From contig OZ024794.1 in the NCBI GenBank assembly GCA_964017045.1, positions 29,359,815 to 29,423,814 on the forward strand: a DNA stretch of 64,000 bases, given 5' to 3'. The position numbers were made by a program, and so were the translations under genes. Every line of letters starts with the position of its first letter. Position 1 is the stretch's first letter. The DNA comes from Omphiscola glabra (taxonomy: Eukaryota; Mollusca; Gastropoda; Lymnaeidae). Shown one piece after another: positions 63,789-64,000 of this stretch. The notes beneath the pieces are model-generated. The model did not search any database, was not told the DNA's origin, and saw only the letters and a list, made by a program, of their open reading frames with translations.

Positions 63789-64000
63789 CAGTGGCGTATA
63801 AGGAGGGTGGGATCATCCCAGGGTGGGCAATTTAATTCTTAAAATTTTTGATGGGCGTTATATTCGGAAATTGTGTCCCCCCTCTTCTCCATTTCGTATA
63901 ACAACGTGACAGATATATATAATATATATATAGTGTTTAAAAAGTAACAAAACATCAGTTTAAAAAAGGTCAAATTAGTGCGTGATATCTGACATGATTT
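63789..64000 (+). mobile_element. Left end of a CAGTGGCGTAG-type MITE (fragment)
   Basis: CAGTGGCGTATAAGGAGGGT followed by TTTTTGATGGGCGTTATATTCGGA-like sequence, as in 58027 onward. No right end is seen before the window edge, so the right limit is unknown. Confidence 0.4.

Overview
The window looks like intergenic DNA from a large, repeat-rich animal genome. No ordinary host gene can be supported with confidence, and there are no rRNA, tRNA or CRISPR loci. Nearly all recognisable protein-coding sequence belongs to non-LTR retrotransposons. The rest is tandem arrays, short inverted-repeat transposons (MITEs), microsatellites and unremarkable AT-rich DNA. The transposon mix (a CR1/Jockey-like LINE with a 2A-like peptide and PHD finger, an L2-like LINE, RTE-like tails, SPIN-like hAT elements) suggests an invertebrate, most likely a mollusc and possibly a heterobranch snail. 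The host is an inference only. Boundaries of degenerate repeats are approximate.

Layout. 1-2.3 kb: a decamer array and a PIF/Harbinger-like MITE with TTA target duplication. 2.3-9.76 kb: the main coding block. A CR1/Jockey-like LINE (2A-like motif, PHD finger, endonuclease, reverse transcriptase) is split at its endonuclease by a nearly complete L2-like LINE (3611-7301) that has its own endonuclease, reverse transcriptase, 3' stem-loop and ATA tail. 10-21.7 kb: GA and C-rich tracts, many minisatellites, an 11.9 kb hAT-like MITE and a 183-bp SPIN-like element with perfect 8-bp target duplications. 21.7-22.85 kb: an antisense RTE-like LINE 3' fragment with an inverted 5' segment (twin-priming signature). 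23-33 kb: about ten tandem arrays, a foldback element and copies of a dispersed repeat.

33.2-37.6 kb: a nested mosaic. A 4.4-kb frame with hAT-type ends and near-perfect 8-bp duplications contains a 956-bp element with 37-bp perfect inverted ends, a solo LTR with a 5-bp duplication, two related MITEs and a foldback inside one of them. 39-46.5 kb: another LINE tail, hAT-like MITEs, a 24-bp array open in nearly all frames and itself interrupted by a hAT MITE and half a foldback, and a second SPIN-like copy. 47-64 kb: more arrays, including a 2.57-kb octamer array (51.73-54.3 kb) that starts at the 3' tail of a LINE fragment, further MITEs, a GC-rich island at 50 kb and a last copy of the dispersed repeat.

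The elements do not form a pathway. The only functional logic is retrotransposition: endonuclease nicks target DNA, reverse transcriptase copies the element RNA, and MITEs borrow transposase from elements elsewhere. The L2-like LINE is closest to intact, with one evident frameshift.
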